DNA of 29,762 nucleotides from JAYEJW01 sp034716535 (GTDB taxonomy: Bacteria; Pseudomonadota; Gammaproteobacteria; Chromatiales; Chromatiaceae), in the NCBI GenBank assembly GCA_034716535.1, contig JAYEJW010000435.1, forward strand, positions 1-29,762, written 5' to 3'. The notes below the pieces were generated by a model. The model saw nothing but the letters and a program-made list of their open reading frames with translations, had not been told where the DNA came from and ran no database searches. This document shows, piece by piece, positions 29,695-29,762 of the stretch (the stretch's first letter is position 1; each line of letters begins with the position of its first letter). Made by a program: the position numbers and the translations under genes.

Positions 29695-29762
29695 TAAATT
29701 CAATCAGTTATGCGATTTCTCGCCGAACATCCCACCCGATAAAACCATGAGTTGTGCGCACG

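Noticed and set aside
28696..29703. 335-residue extended version of the Bax-inhibitor-like protein
   Set aside because: The extra N-terminus would read through the tRNA-Ser gene on the opposite strand. A ribosome binding site marks the start at 29364.
1..29762. Mobile elements, phage genes, CRISPR arrays, defence systems
   Set aside because: No transposase, integrase, terminal repeats, spacer-repeat pattern, or nuclease/methylase pair was found on either strand.

Overview
The window is about 30 kb of moderately GC-rich, gene-dense chromosome from a gammaproteobacterium. The run trxB–ald–ftsK–lolA–rarA–(crcB–DUF190)–serS is a gammaproteobacterial core arrangement. A small Gly/Trp/Tyr-rich secreted protein resembling sulfur-globule proteins, and the SUF/sulfur-carrier island, suggest a sulfur-oxidising lineage near Chromatiales/Ectothiorhodospiraceae. 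That placement is inference. No insertion sequence, prophage, CRISPR array or rRNA was seen.

Region 1 (1–3.1 kb): tryptophan 2,3-dioxygenase on the minus strand, followed by what may be the stump of a kynureninase gene. On the plus strand lie a 69-residue acidic unknown, a 7Fe ferredoxin (fdxA) and a short AMP nucleosidase of the type I associate with Bacteroidetes. Region 2 (3.3–9.5 kb, all minus): a complete tyrosine/homogentisate degradation operon (hpd, hmgA, fahA, maiA). It is led by an unlisted 30-residue membrane peptide with a near-perfect ribosome binding site. Downstream is a pair coding for a heme-oxygenase-like di-iron oxygenase (HDO) and a genuine indoleamine 2,3-dioxygenase (IDO).

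Region 3 (9.7–15.8 kb, all minus, mostly joined by ATGA overlaps): a sulfur-mobilising island. In transcription order it holds an Rrf2 regulator with an IscR-like operator, sufS, sufU, a shortened sufT, a Rieske ferredoxin, a JAMM peptidase, a triple fusion (MoaD/ThiS-like carrier–rhodanese–ThiF/MoeB E1), a CysM-type cysteine synthase and a zinc-ribbon protein. The sufB, sufC and sufD scaffold genes are absent. The set can be read as one route: SufS makes persulfide, the fusion protein loads it as a thiocarboxylate on a ubiquitin-like carrier, CysM makes a cysteinyl adduct, and the JAMM peptidase releases cysteine. This resembles the mycobacterial CysO/CysM/Mec pathway. It is the most interesting system in the window.

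Region 4 (15.9–20.1 kb): a periplasmic heme-containing fatty acid cis/trans isomerase, a truncated and frameshifted cytochrome-like pseudogene beside it, and thioredoxin reductase. Region 5 (20.2–29.7 kb): alanine dehydrogenase, FtsK, LolA, RarA, the sulfur-globule-like protein, CrcB with its DUF190 partner, SerS, a 61-residue membrane protein, a Bax-inhibitor-1 family protein with a clear terminator, and a tRNA-Ser(UGA).
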